Source of the DNA: Firmicutes bacterium ADurb.Bin153
Lineage (GTDB): Bacteria > Bacillota > DTU025 > MWDF01
Length of the DNA: 35,004 bases
Assembly: GCA_002070415.1 (NCBI GenBank)
Contig: MWDF01000017.1
Coordinates: 1-35,004, forward strand
Direction: 5' to 3'
Shown here: positions 1 to 7,656 of the stretch, piece after piece
Position numbering within the stretch: position 1 is the first letter of the stretch
How the letters are laid out: every line of letters starts with the position of its first letter
Notes under the pieces: model-generated
The model's database searches: none
What the model was told of the DNA's origin: nothing
Seen by the model: the letters and a program-made list of their open reading frames with translations, nothing else
Program-made: the position numbers and the translations under genes

Positions 1-727
1 GGCCAGGTGGAAGGGCATCCGGATAACGGTGGTGCCGGCCACCATGCAGGGGGCGACGGCCCCGGCCAGCGTCATCGGAGCGCTTAGCGAGGCCGACAAG
101 CTGCCCTGGGCCGATATCGTGGTCATAGCAAGAGGAGGCGGCTCGTCCGAGGACCTGTGGTGCTTCAACGACGAGGGCCTGGCGAGGGCGATAGCGGTGA
201 TGCAGAAGCCCGTCGTCACGGGCATAGGACACGAGGTCGATTTCACTATAGCGGACTTCGTCGCCGATGTAAGGGCGTCCACGCCGAGCAACGCGGCGGA
301 GCTGACGGTGCCCGACTACCAGGCCATAGCCGAGGCGCTGGCCTCTTCGGCAAGGAGGCTGGCAGGAAGGCTCGCCGGTCTTGCTGCGGCGAAGGGGGCC
401 CTGCTTGAGGGCATCGCGTCCAGGGGAGCTTTTGCGAGGCCCATGGACATGGTGGACCTCAGAAGGCAGGCCGTCGACGGCCTGGAGGATACCATCAGGT
501 CGTACGCGGAAAGGTGCGTCCTCGAGGCGGGATCAAGGCTGAGGGCGCTAGAAGCGTCGGTGAGGGCGCTGAGCCCGGCTGCGATACTGGACAGGGGCTA
601 TTCCGTGTGCGCGCTCCCGGACGGCACGGTAGTGAGGGACTTTTCCCAGGCCCCCCGGGGCGCAAGGGTGGACGTGAGGCTCAAGCACGGAAGGCTGGAC
701 TGCGAAGTGGAGAACAGCGGAGAGTAA
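1..727 (+). CDS. xseA: Exonuclease VII large subunit, C-terminal part (5' end cut by window)
   Basis: This is the large, catalytic subunit of exodeoxyribonuclease VII, which degrades single-stranded DNA to oligonucleotides together with XseB. The reading frame is open from base 2, so the gene begins before the window; about 241 residues are visible. Diagnostic family motifs are VIARGGGSSEDLW, the following FNDE, PVVTGIGHEVDFTIADFVAD and RASTPSNAAE, all from the central catalytic domain. The rest is the long helical C-terminal region, ending with the usual LDRGYSV segment. The neighbouring xseB, 62 bases downstream, supports the call. A GTG at 29 lies inside the conserved domain and is not the real start. 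Confidence 0.96.
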   Translation, partial: ARWKGIRITVVPATMQGATAPASVIGALSEADKLPWADIVVIARGGGSSEDLWCFNDEGLARAIAVMQKPVVTGIGHEVDFTIADFVADVRASTPSNAAELTVPDYQAIAEALASSARRLAGRLAGLAAAKGALLEGIASRGAFARPMDMVDLRRQAVDGLEDTIRSYAERCVLEAGSRLRALEASVRALSPAAILDRGYSVCALPDGTVVRDFSQAPRGARVDVRLKHGRLDCEVENSGE

Positions 728-789
728 CGCGCGATTCTAGACGGACCCGAGGAACGAAAGCGGTCCGGCGTCTTTGGAGGTGCATCCAT

Positions 790-1029
790 TTGGCCAGGAA
801 GAAGGCTTCGGCGGAGAGTTTCGAGACGATGATGGCAAGGCTTTCCGAGATAGCGGGATTGATGGAAAGCAGGGACATAGACATCGAGAAGGCCATGGCG
901 CTGTACGAGGAGGGCTTTGAGCTCATAGGCAGGCTCAGGGCGGTGCTGGATGCCGCGGAGGAGAAGGTGAAGCTTCTAGGCCCCGACGGCAAGCTCGCCG
1001 ACCTGGACGGCGGGGAAGGCGGAAGATGA
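790..1029 (+). CDS. xseB: Exonuclease VII small subunit
   Basis: This is the small helical subunit that binds XseA to form exonuclease VII. It has 79 residues, the usual length for the family. The core ESFETMMARLSEIAGLMES followed by DIDIEKAMALYEEGFELI is the typical XseB pattern of two amphipathic helices, after which comes a short charged tail. The start is TTG at 790, chosen because GGAGGT at 776-781 lies at ribosome-binding distance and the product then has family length; the upstream open frame overlaps xseA and is not homologous. The stop overlaps the ispA start (ATGA), so the two are probably translationally coupled. Confidence 0.93.
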   Translation: MARKKASAESFETMMARLSEIAGLMESRDIDIEKAMALYEEGFELIGRLRAVLDAAEEKVKLLGPDGKLADLDGGEGGR

Positions 1030-1904
1030 GCGCGGGCCTTTTTAGATACGATGAGTGGCTCGGCAGCGGGAGCCCTTTCGACAGGCGCCTTAAGCTGGCC
1101 TTGGGAGGGGATGTGGGTTCCGGGGCGCTCTGGGAGGCGATGGAGTACAGCGTGCTCTCCGGCGGCAAGAGGTTCAGGCCCTACATGCTGCACGCTTCGG
1201 TACAGGCATACGGCGGTGAGCCGGGGCTTGCGACGGAGCCTTCGGTCGCTGTGGAGCTCATCCACACCTACTCGCTTATACACGACGACCTTCCTTCCAT
1301 GGACGACGACGATTTCCGCAGAGGCAAGCCGTCGAACCACAAGGTGTTCGGGGAAGCTATGGCGATATTGGCAGGCGATGCGCTGCAGAGCATGGCTTTC
1401 GAGACGATCCTGGACGAGGGCTACGTCATGAGGGCAGGAAGCGTACTTGCCTCGCGCCTAGCCGCCGAGCTGGCCGAAGCGTCCGGAGCTTCAGGCATGG
1501 CCGGGGGGCAGGCGCTTGACATTTCGGGCGGGCCGGGGGGCGAGGAGGCCCTTGCCGCCATGCACGACCTCAAGACTGGGGCTCTTATAAGGTTTGCGTT
1601 GAGGGCCGGCGCCTTGATAGCGGGATCTTCCGACCTTTCGAGGGCGGACCGCATAGGTACGCTCGTAGGGAGGGCCTTCCAGGTCAGAGACGACATCCTG
1701 GACGCTACTTCCACGAGGGAACAGCTGGGCAAGACGCCCGGCAAGGACATCAAGCAGGACAAGTTCACGTATGTGACGGCGTTCGGGCTGGCCGGCGCAG
1801 AAGGCAGGCTCAAGGAGCTGCTTGAGGAGGCCGAACAGGAAGCGGCGAAGCTTCCGGGCGAGAGGAAGGCACTGCTTGCGGCGATCGGACTACTAAGAGC
1901 TTGA
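1026..1904 (+). CDS. ispA: Polyprenyl (farnesyl/geranyl) diphosphate synthase
   Basis: This is a soluble trans-isoprenyl diphosphate synthase that condenses isopentenyl diphosphate with allylic diphosphates to make geranyl or farnesyl diphosphate, the precursor of undecaprenyl and quinone side chains. It is 292 residues long, normal for IspA. Visible motifs are GGKRFRP (46-52), the first aspartate-rich motif DDLPSMDDDD with RRGKPS (about 87-103), and the second, DDILD, near residue 222, followed by LGKTPGKD, which is typical of bacterial FPP synthases. It overlaps xseB by four bases. The C-terminus ends slightly short of many homologues. Product chain length cannot be read with certainty from the sequence. 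Dxs, three units downstream, supplies the same pathway. Confidence 0.95.
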   Translation: MSAGLFRYDEWLGSGSPFDRRLKLALGGDVGSGALWEAMEYSVLSGGKRFRPYMLHASVQAYGGEPGLATEPSVAVELIHTYSLIHDDLPSMDDDDFRRGKPSNHKVFGEAMAILAGDALQSMAFETILDEGYVMRAGSVLASRLAAELAEASGASGMAGGQALDISGGPGGEEALAAMHDLKTGALIRFALRAGALIAGSSDLSRADRIGTLVGRAFQVRDDILDATSTREQLGKTPGKDIKQDKFTYVTAFGLAGAEGRLKELLEEAEQEAAKLPGERKALLAAIGLLRA

Positions 1905-1917
1905 GGAGGCGGTTTAT

Positions 1918-2355
1918 TTGGCGGATGGACGGGCGTTCTTCTCGGTCCTTGTCTCCTGGCTTACGGCCCAGCTCATCAAATTCGTCCTTTCGAAGGTAAA
2001 GAGCGGGGATTTCTTCGCCGGAAGGGCGCTTAAGACCGGGGGCATGCCCTCAGCCCACGCCGCGCTCGTGGGATCCTTGTGCTTCTGCACGGGGATATTC
2101 AACGGCGCGACCAGCACCGAGTTCCTCACCACGCTCGTGCTTGCAGGCATAGTGAGCTACGATGCCATGCACATGAGGGCCGACTTCCACAGGCAGGGGC
2201 TCCTCCTTAAGGAAGTGGCCGTCAAGATGCTCGGCAAGGAGTACGTGGACGCCAACTACCCCAACATGAACGAGTTCCAGGGCCACGAGATGCTTGAGGT
2301 CATAGCCGGCCTCGCGCTGGGCGTCGCGGTCTCTGCAATCGTGTTGAATTTGTGA
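1918..2355 (+). CDS. Divergent PAP2-family membrane protein (DUF212/YuiD type)
   Basis: This is a 145-residue integral membrane protein of the divergent PAP2 family (DUF212, YuiD-like). The signature GGMPSAHAA is at residues 41-49, a hydrophobic N-terminal helix ends in KFVLSKVKSGD, and there are further membrane segments around 50-75, 80-95 and 125-145. The segment SYDAMHMRADFHRQ is also typical. The family is related to PAP2 phosphatases, but its substrate is not established. The start is TTG at 1918; GAGGAGG at 1903-1909, overlapping the ispA stop, sets it. It lies between ispA and the OLE RNA, the place such a gene occupies in several Bacillota. A role in prenyl-phosphate metabolism would be inference from context. 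Confidence 0.88.
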   Translation: MADGRAFFSVLVSWLTAQLIKFVLSKVKSGDFFAGRALKTGGMPSAHAALVGSLCFCTGIFNGATSTEFLTTLVLAGIVSYDAMHMRADFHRQGLLLKEVAVKMLGKEYVDANYPNMNEFQGHEMLEVIAGLALGVAVSAIVLNL

Positions 2356-2365
2356 TATAAATATT

Positions 2366-2973
2366 AATGCAGGCGGCGCATTATCCTAGTCGGTCACGGC
2401 TGTCCTGAAAACGGGGTTAAAATTCCGTTGAGGGCACATCGATGAAGCCTCTTGTGCGGGCTCTGGACGCCCAGTCCGGGGTTTGTGCAGGGGGATAGCC
2501 TCCAGGGCGATCCGCAATGGCATGCGGGCGATGACCCTGGCGGCGCTGAGGCCCAAGACTGTGGGCCATACAGTCTACGAAGACCCACGGATTGGGGTTA
2601 ACCTGCAGTCCGGTGCATAGCCACCGTCTGTATGAGGAAGCGCTGGATGCAGCGTAGCCTGCCTTGAAGCGGGTACGGGGGATAGCCGAACCGGCCGCCG
2701 CGGCCACGGTGGCGCGGGCCAGGCCGAAACCGTATCTGCAAAAGAGGCTAAGGACCGCCTTAAGGGCTGTCGAGGAAAACTCCTAGGATGCTCGGCTTGC
2801 CTTGGCGACGCGGGGATTGCAGTGTGATCTAAGTGGTAATCCAGTCGACCCGTCGGCGACGCGGGGAGCCTGTCGTAAAGGGAAACCGCCTTCCGGCGAC
2901 GAGAAGGTGCACAGGCGGGAAAACCAACTGGACCTAAGTCACAGTATTTACCCGTGCCGCTGCCGCCTGTATT
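2366..2973 (+). ncRNA. ole: Probable OLE RNA (Ornate Large Extremophilic RNA)
   Basis: There is no plausible coding frame here, yet the sequence is dense in self-complementarity. Bases 2366-2377 pair with 2962-2973 over 12 bp (one G-U), closing a domain of about 608 nt, close to the roughly 600-nt length known for OLE RNA. Internal stems include CCAGGG 2502-2507 with 2535-2540 enclosing CCGCA 2512-2516 with 2523-2527; AGACTGT 2556-2562 with 2570-2576; GGATTG 2589-2594 with 2606-2611; and CGCTG 2641-2645 with 2650-2654. GGGGGATAGCC occurs at 2490-2500 and 2677-2687, and GGCGACG three times near the 3' end. OLE RNAs are known to lie between ispA and dxs, just upstream of oapA, which is exactly this arrangement. 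OLE forms a membrane ribonucleoprotein with OapA and is linked to magnesium, cold and alcohol stress. The call rests on context, size and structure; I could not run a covariance search. Confidence 0.87.
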
Positions 2974-2979
2974 TTTGTG

Positions 2980-2999
2980 GGCCCGGCTTCGGCCGGGCC
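2980..2999 (+). other. Stable UUCG-capped hairpin between OLE RNA and oapA
   Basis: GGCCCGGC (2980-2987) and GCCGGGCC (2992-2999) form a perfect 8-bp stem closed by a C(UUCG)G tetraloop, an exceptionally stable RNA hairpin. It sits seven bases beyond the closing helix of the OLE RNA and 23 bases before the oapA start. No T-run follows it, so it is not a textbook terminator. It may protect or define the OLE 3' end, or reduce read-through into oapA. Confidence 0.7.
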
Positions 3000-3022
3000 G
3001 TCGACTAGAAGGAAGGTGCGCC

Positions 3023-3562
3023 TTGAAGTCCAGGACCGCAGTTAGGATAGCCCTCGGTGTACTCCTTACGTCTTTCGCGCTCAACATGGGCACAGGTTCC
3101 CTGGGGGAGTTTTCGCTCCTCCTTTCTTTCGTGCTGCTCTTCCTCACCATCCTTACGGGAGTGGCCTTCGACATCGTGGGCACGGCCGTGGCGGCGGCCA
3201 CCGAGCCTCCCATAAACGCGGTGGCTGCGAGGAGGATAAGAGGAGGGGCCGAGGCGCTTCGCCTCGTGAGGAACGCGCCCCAGGTCGCCAACTTCTGCAA
3301 CGACATAGTGGGCGACATCTGCGGCACCCTAAGCGGCGCCTTGGCGGCGGCGAGCGCGTCGGGACTGGCCGGGCTGATGGGCGCGAACCCAACGCTGGTC
3401 CTGGCCGTTACGGTAGCGGTGGTGGCTTCGGCCACGATAACCTTGAAATACGTATCCAAGGGCTTCGCGATGAGCGAGGCCGAACGTGTCATATTGCTGG
3501 CCGGCAGGCTGGTCGCGACCGCCAGGTCGCTAGTGCCGGCCTTCCTTATGCGCAGAAGATGA
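3023..3562 (+). CDS. oapA: OLE-associated membrane protein OapA
   Basis: This is a 179-residue membrane protein that I assign as OapA, the protein that binds OLE RNA and anchors it in the cell membrane. The residues visible are two hydrophobic segments at about 6-22 and 30-57, a basic patch RRIRGGAEALRLVR (70-83), and then the motif NDIVGDICG, in which D94 and D98 form a DxxxD pair. Altering the equivalent pair in the Bacillus halodurans protein (D104/D108) is known to disturb OLE function. Further hydrophobic helices follow at about 101-140. The start is TTG at 3023, set by GGAAGG at 3011-3016; a longer frame from 2954 would run through the hairpin and is rejected. The gene lies directly after the OLE RNA and 16 bases before dxs. 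A relation to CNNM/CorC-type transporters is suspected but unproven here. Confidence 0.87.
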   Translation: MKSRTAVRIALGVLLTSFALNMGTGSLGEFSLLLSFVLLFLTILTGVAFDIVGTAVAAATEPPINAVAARRIRGGAEALRLVRNAPQVANFCNDIVGDICGTLSGALAAASASGLAGLMGANPTLVLAVTVAVVASATITLKYVSKGFAMSEAERVILLAGRLVATARSLVPAFLMRRR

Positions 3563-3578
3563 CAGCGGAGGTAACGGG

Positions 3579-5453
3579 ATGGCTTGCATTCTTGACCGGG
3601 TGAACGGGCACAAGGACCTCGCGGCGATGGACGACGCGGGCCTTAAGGCCCTCGCCGACGAGGTCAGGTCATACATCATAGAGTGCGTGGCGGCGAACGG
3701 GGGGCACCTCGCGTCGAACCTCGGCACGGTCGAGCTGACCGTGGCGTTGCTGGCGGAGCTGGACCCGGAGGTCGACAGGATAGTCTGGGACGTCGGACAC
3801 CAGTCCTACGCGATGAAGATCCTTACCGGGCGCAGGCAGGCCATGAGGAAGCTGAGGCAGGAGGGCGGACCGTCCGGGTTTCCCAATATGAAGGAGAGCA
3901 GGTCCGATTCATTCGGCACGGGCCATTCATCCACTTCGATATCCGCGGCGCTCGGACTCGCCGTATCCAGGCGCCTTAAAGGCGCAGGACATGCGGTGGT
4001 GGCCGTCATCGGAGACGGGGCCATGACGGGCGGGATGGCTTACGAGGCGATGAACAACGCCGGCGCGCTGAAGGAGGACCTCATAGTCATCCTAAACGAC
4101 AACGAGCAGGCCATCGCGAGGAACGTCGGCAGCATATCCGAAGTGCTCGAAAGGATAAGGTTCTCACCCGCGAGGCGGAAGATAGAGAACGGCCTGAAGC
4201 AGATGCTGTCGGGGATCCCCGTCATCGGCGAGAAGGCGAGGCAGGCGGGGCACGTGATTAAAAGGTCCCTTAAGGGGCTGCTGCTTCCGAAGATGCTCTT
4301 CGAGGACCTGGGCTTCACCTACATCGGGCCCCTGGACGGGCACGACATCAAGATGATGAGAAACGCCGTAAGGGACGCCAGGAAGCTAGGAGGCCCGGTG
4401 CTGATACACGCGGTCACCAAGAAGGGCAGGGGCTATGCCCCGGCGGAGTCGGACCCGGACAGCTACCACGGCACGGGCCCTTTCGACCCGTCCACCGGTA
4501 TAAAGAGGAAGGGCAACGGGGACGGCTTCACGGACGTTTTCTCAAGGAAGCTGGTCGACCTTGCCGAGCGCGACCCGAGGATCGTCGCCATAACCGCTGC
4601 CATGCCCGCCGGGACGGGCCTTTCGGCATTCGCCGGGAGGTTTCCGGGCAGGTACTTCGACGTGGGCATCGCGGAGCAGCACTCGCTGACTTTCGCTGCG
4701 GGCCTTGCGGCGGGGGGCCTCGTGCCGGTGGTCGCGCTCTATTCGACGTTCCTGCAGCGGGCATACGACCAGATGCTGCACGACATCGCGCTCCAGGGGC
4801 TGCACGTCGTGATCGCGGTGGACAGGGCCGGCATAGTCGGGGAGGACGGGGCCACCCACCAGGGCACGTACGACATGTCCATGGCCCTTTCGGCGCCGGG
4901 CTTCACGGTCCTTGCGCCCATGGACGGCGAGGAGCTCGAGGCGATGCTCGAATGGGCCGCCGAGGAAGCGTCCGGACCGGTGATGATAAGGTATCCCAAA
5001 GGGAACTCCGTAAGCTTCGCGAGGAAGGGTCCTTGCGGACCGTTCGTCCCCGGGAAGGCCGAGGTGCTAAGATACGGGAAGGACGTCGCCCTCATCTGCG
5101 AGGGCCCGTCGGCCTCGGAGGCGATGAAGGCGGCCTCGGCGCTCGAGCGCGAGGGCATCAGTGCCACGGTCATGAACGTAAGGTCGCTCAAGCCCATGGA
5201 CGAGGACGCAATAAGAGAGGCCCTTTGCGGGCACAGGAACGTCATCACCGTAGAGGAGGGCGTCGCGAGGGGCGGCCTGTACTCCGGCGTCATGCTCCTT
5301 AGCAAGGGCCTTGCCGTAAACGTGAGGCCGCTTTCCATCCCCGAAAGGCCGATAAGGCACGGCAGGAGGACGGATGTGCTAGGAAAGCTGGGCCTTGACG
5401 CCGAGGGGATAGCTGCCGCGGCCAGGGACATGGTCGTAGGGGACGGTAATTAG
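3579..5453 (+). CDS. dxs: 1-deoxy-D-xylulose-5-phosphate synthase
   Basis: This enzyme condenses pyruvate and glyceraldehyde 3-phosphate to 1-deoxyxylulose 5-phosphate, the first step of the MEP isoprenoid pathway, using thiamine diphosphate. At 624 residues it has family length. Visible motifs are GGHLASNLG (about 41-49), DVGHQSY (71-77), FGTGHSSTSISAALG, the ThDP/Mg motif GDGAMTGGMAYEAMNN near 145, the central DGHD, and in the pyrimidine domain IAEQHSLTFAAG, which carries the catalytic glutamate. A C-terminal transketolase domain follows. GGAGGT at 3567-3572 sets the ATG at 3579. The next gene, tlyA, begins one base after the stop. In the C-terminal domain the usual EEGVxxGGFGS reads EEGVARGGLYSG, a mild deviation. 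Confidence 0.97.
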   Translation: MACILDRVNGHKDLAAMDDAGLKALADEVRSYIIECVAANGGHLASNLGTVELTVALLAELDPEVDRIVWDVGHQSYAMKILTGRRQAMRKLRQEGGPSGFPNMKESRSDSFGTGHSSTSISAALGLAVSRRLKGAGHAVVAVIGDGAMTGGMAYEAMNNAGALKEDLIVILNDNEQAIARNVGSISEVLERIRFSPARRKIENGLKQMLSGIPVIGEKARQAGHVIKRSLKGLLLPKMLFEDLGFTYIGPLDGHDIKMMRNAVRDARKLGGPVLIHAVTKKGRGYAPAESDPDSYHGTGPFDPSTGIKRKGNGDGFTDVFSRKLVDLAERDPRIVAITAAMPAGTGLSAFAGRFPGRYFDVGIAEQHSLTFAAGLAAGGLVPVVALYSTFLQRAYDQMLHDIALQGLHVVIAVDRAGIVGEDGATHQGTYDMSMALSAPGFTVLAPMDGEELEAMLEWAAEEASGPVMIRYPKGNSVSFARKGPCGPFVPGKAEVLRYGKDVALICEGPSASEAMKAASALEREGISATVMNVRSLKPMDEDAIREALCGHRNVITVEEGVARGGLYSGVMLLSKGLAVNVRPLSIPERPIRHGRRTDVLGKLGLDAEGIAAAARDMVVGDGN

Positions 5454-5454
5454 G

Positions 5455-6270
5455 ATGGCGCCTTCGAAGAAAAGGCTGGACGCCCTTGTGGTGGAAAGGG
5501 GCCTTGCTGAGAGCGGCGAGGGCGCAAGGCGGCTCATACAGGCCGGACTCGTCAGGGTCGACGGCTTGATGAGGGACAAGCCCGGCGAGAAGGTATCCTC
5601 GGACGCGAAGGTAGAAGCGACCGGGCCCGCCCTCAAGTACGTATCCAGGGGCGGCCTTAAGCTGGAGAAGGCCCTCGACTGCTTCGGGATAGGTCTTTTG
5701 GGCGTTAAGGCGATGGACATAGGGGCCTCGACCGGGGGGTTCACCGACTGCATGCTCCAAAGGGGGGCGGAGAAGGTATACGCCGTGGACGTGGGCTACG
5801 GTCAGCTTGCATGGAAGCTCAGGCAGGACCCGAGGGTGGTCGTCATGGAGCGGACCAACGCAAGGAGCCTGGACCCGGACCTGTTCGAGGAGGGCATAGA
5901 CTTCGCCTCCATGGACGTGTCGTTCATATCGTTCCTAAAGGTGCTGCCCGCGGTGCTTGGCGTGGGTTCCGGGAGGCTAAGGTGCGTCGTGCTCGTGAAG
6001 CCCCAGTTCGAGGCGGGCAGGGAGAAAGTGGGCAAGAACGGGGTAGTGAGGGATCCCGCAGTGCACGAGCAGGTCCTGGAGGCGGCGACCGAAGGCGCCT
6101 TGGGCCTCGGGCTGATCGTTGCCGGGCTGGACTATTCCCCGGTGAAGGGCCCAGAGGGCAACATAGAGTATCTGATGTACGTAGGAAAGGCCGGCTCGGG
6201 CCTCAGTCCCACAGAGGACGTGCCCGGGCTTATAAAGAAGACGGTACTGGAAGCGCATGACAAGCTCTGA
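5455..6270 (+). CDS. tlyA: TlyA family rRNA 2'-O-methyltransferase
   Basis: This is a cytidine 2'-O-methyltransferase of the TlyA type, which in characterised members modifies 16S and/or 23S rRNA. Its 271 residues comprise an N-terminal S4 RNA-binding domain (about 6-65: RLDALVVERGLAES...ARRLIQAGLVRVDG) and a Rossmann-fold methyltransferase (FtsJ type) from about 66. SAM motif I is DIGASTGGFTD (88-98), preceded by SRGGLKLEKAL; further motifs are DVSFIS, LVKPQFEAG and KNGVVRDP. All are typical of the family. It follows dxs by one base and is 18 bases from nadK, matching the common Bacillota order dxs-tlyA-nadK-argR-recN. The hemolysin name used in older annotation is historical. Confidence 0.94.
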   Translation: MAPSKKRLDALVVERGLAESGEGARRLIQAGLVRVDGLMRDKPGEKVSSDAKVEATGPALKYVSRGGLKLEKALDCFGIGLLGVKAMDIGASTGGFTDCMLQRGAEKVYAVDVGYGQLAWKLRQDPRVVVMERTNARSLDPDLFEEGIDFASMDVSFISFLKVLPAVLGVGSGRLRCVVLVKPQFEAGREKVGKNGVVRDPAVHEQVLEAATEGALGLGLIVAGLDYSPVKGPEGNIEYLMYVGKAGSGLSPTEDVPGLIKKTVLEAHDKL

Positions 6271-6288
6271 CAGCAAGGAGGTGCCGAT

Positions 6289-7143
6289 ATGCCCAAGGCC
6301 GTGATAATCGCCCACCAGGGCAAGGAGAACTTCATGGAGCTCAGCAGGACTACGGCCGATGTCCTAAGGCAGGAGGGCGTGGAAGTCTACGCCGAGGAGG
6401 CCCTCGCCGAAAAGATAGGGGCGAAGCTCTTCAGCTGGGAGCCGGAGACGGCGCGCCAGCTGGATTTCGCGATAGTCCTTGGCGGAGACGGCACCCTTCT
6501 GGGAGCGGCCAGGAAGGCTATGCCGTACAGGCTGCCTCTCATGGGCATTAACCTGGGGCACGTCGGCTTCCTCGCCGAGGTCCACGAGGGCGATCCCAAG
6601 GACGCGGTGCGCAAGCTGGCGAGGGGGGAATACTACGTCGATGAGAGGACGATGGTCGACGCCCAGCTGATCAGGGCCGGAAAGGTAGTCGCCCAGATGT
6701 CCGGGCTCAACGACGTCGTGATAAACAAGGCCGGCATGTCCCGGCTCATCACCCTCGACTTGTACATAGGGGAGGAGTTCCTCGGCAGGTTCCCGGGCGA
6801 CGGCATCATAATCGCCACGCCCACGGGTTCAACCGCATACTCGCTGTCCGCGGGCGGTCCTTTGATATCCTCCGACCTGGACGTGCTGGTGGCGACGTTC
6901 ATATGCCCGCATGTGCTCTTCTCGAGGTCCATAGTCGTCAAGGGCGACGGGAGGCTGAGGGTGGTCGTCCAGGGGACTACGGAGCAGGCCGTGATGACGG
7001 TAGACGGGCAGGTCTATGTGCCCGTCGAACCCGGAGATGAGCTGAGGGCGAAAAAATCTGCATATACAACACTGTTTATACGGTTGAGGGAAAGGAACTT
7101 TTACGGTATTCTTAAAGAGAGGTTAAAAGAAGGCAGGCTATAG
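6289..7143 (+). CDS. nadK: NAD(+)/NADH kinase
   Basis: This enzyme phosphorylates NAD to NADP. Its 284 residues are of family length. The catalytic GGDGT motif is at 65-69 (VLGGDGTLLGAARKA), followed by NLGHVGFLAE, LNDVVINK, and the glycine-rich nucleotide site GDGIIIATPTGSTAYSLSAGG. The C-terminal beta-rich domain includes TVDGQ. An AAGGAGGTG ribosome-binding site lies eight bases before the ATG. The last 60 bases are more A+T-rich than the body of the gene. Its position between tlyA and argR is the usual one. Confidence 0.96.
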   Translation: MPKAVIIAHQGKENFMELSRTTADVLRQEGVEVYAEEALAEKIGAKLFSWEPETARQLDFAIVLGGDGTLLGAARKAMPYRLPLMGINLGHVGFLAEVHEGDPKDAVRKLARGEYYVDERTMVDAQLIRAGKVVAQMSGLNDVVINKAGMSRLITLDLYIGEEFLGRFPGDGIIIATPTGSTAYSLSAGGPLISSDLDVLVATFICPHVLFSRSIVVKGDGRLRVVVQGTTEQAVMTVDGQVYVPVEPGDELRAKKSAYTTLFIRLRERNFYGILKERLKEGRL

Positions 7144-7168
7144 AGAATGCTGATTGAGGGGTGTTCTG

Positions 7169-7621
7169 ATGAAGCATAGACGTCACCAGAAGATACTCGA
7201 GCTGATTAGGACCCATATCGTGGAGACGCAGGAGCAGCTTGCGAAGCTGCTGGAGGCGGACGGGATCGAGGTGACCCAGGCGACGGTGTCGAGGGACCTC
7301 AAGGAACTCGAGCTGGTCAAGGGGCCGGCAAGCAACGGCAGGTATAAATATACTGCACCGGAGGAAAGGAACCTCGAGAACCTCAACAAGCGCGTCGAGA
7401 GGGTCATGAAAGACGACGTTGTCAGCATCCAGGATAGCGAGAACCTCATAATGATCAAGACGGTCATCGGCGCGGCGCACGCGGTAGCTGCGGTCCTGGA
7501 CGAGCTGAGTTGGAAGGAAGTGCTCGGCACCATCGCCGGCGATGACAGCATACTGATGGTAGTAAAACCCAGAGAAGCGGTAGACGAGGTCTCAAGGAGG
7601 CTCGACTCCCTCAGGAGATAG
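7169..7621 (+). CDS. argR: Arginine repressor ArgR
   Basis: This is an arginine-responsive hexameric transcription factor of 150 residues. The N-terminal winged helix-turn-helix (about 1-70) contains RRHQKILELI, the turn QEQLAKLLEADGIEVTQATVSRDLKEL in two helices, and the ATVSRD recognition motif. The C-terminal oligomerisation and arginine-binding domain contains the diagnostic GTIAGDDSILMV. The ATG at 7169 is preferred over a GTG/ATG reading five codons upstream because TGAGGGG lies just before it and the N-terminus then matches family members. In Bacillota it typically stands just upstream of recN, as here. Confidence 0.95.
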   Translation: MKHRRHQKILELIRTHIVETQEQLAKLLEADGIEVTQATVSRDLKELELVKGPASNGRYKYTAPEERNLENLNKRVERVMKDDVVSIQDSENLIMIKTVIGAAHAVAAVLDELSWKEVLGTIAGDDSILMVVKPREAVDEVSRRLDSLRR

Positions 7622-7656
7622 CATCCTTTCAGAATTTAACGCACCAGGAGGTGCGC

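Noticed and set aside
2394..2707. Minus-strand open frames of 64 and 96 codons in the OLE region
   Set aside because: The peptides are rich in Arg, Pro and Ser without domain character, there is no good ribosome-binding site, and the sequence is better explained by a structured RNA.
2366..2973. RNase P RNA as an alternative identity of the non-coding region
   Set aside because: The GAGGAAAAC segment near 2772 briefly recalls RNase P, but the other universally conserved P RNA segments are not found, while location and the adjacent oapA fit OLE.
2575..3492. 305-codon minus-strand frame covering OLE and oapA
   Set aside because: It is the complement of a clear membrane-protein gene in G+C-rich DNA; the product looks like low-complexity Ala/Ser/Arg sequence.
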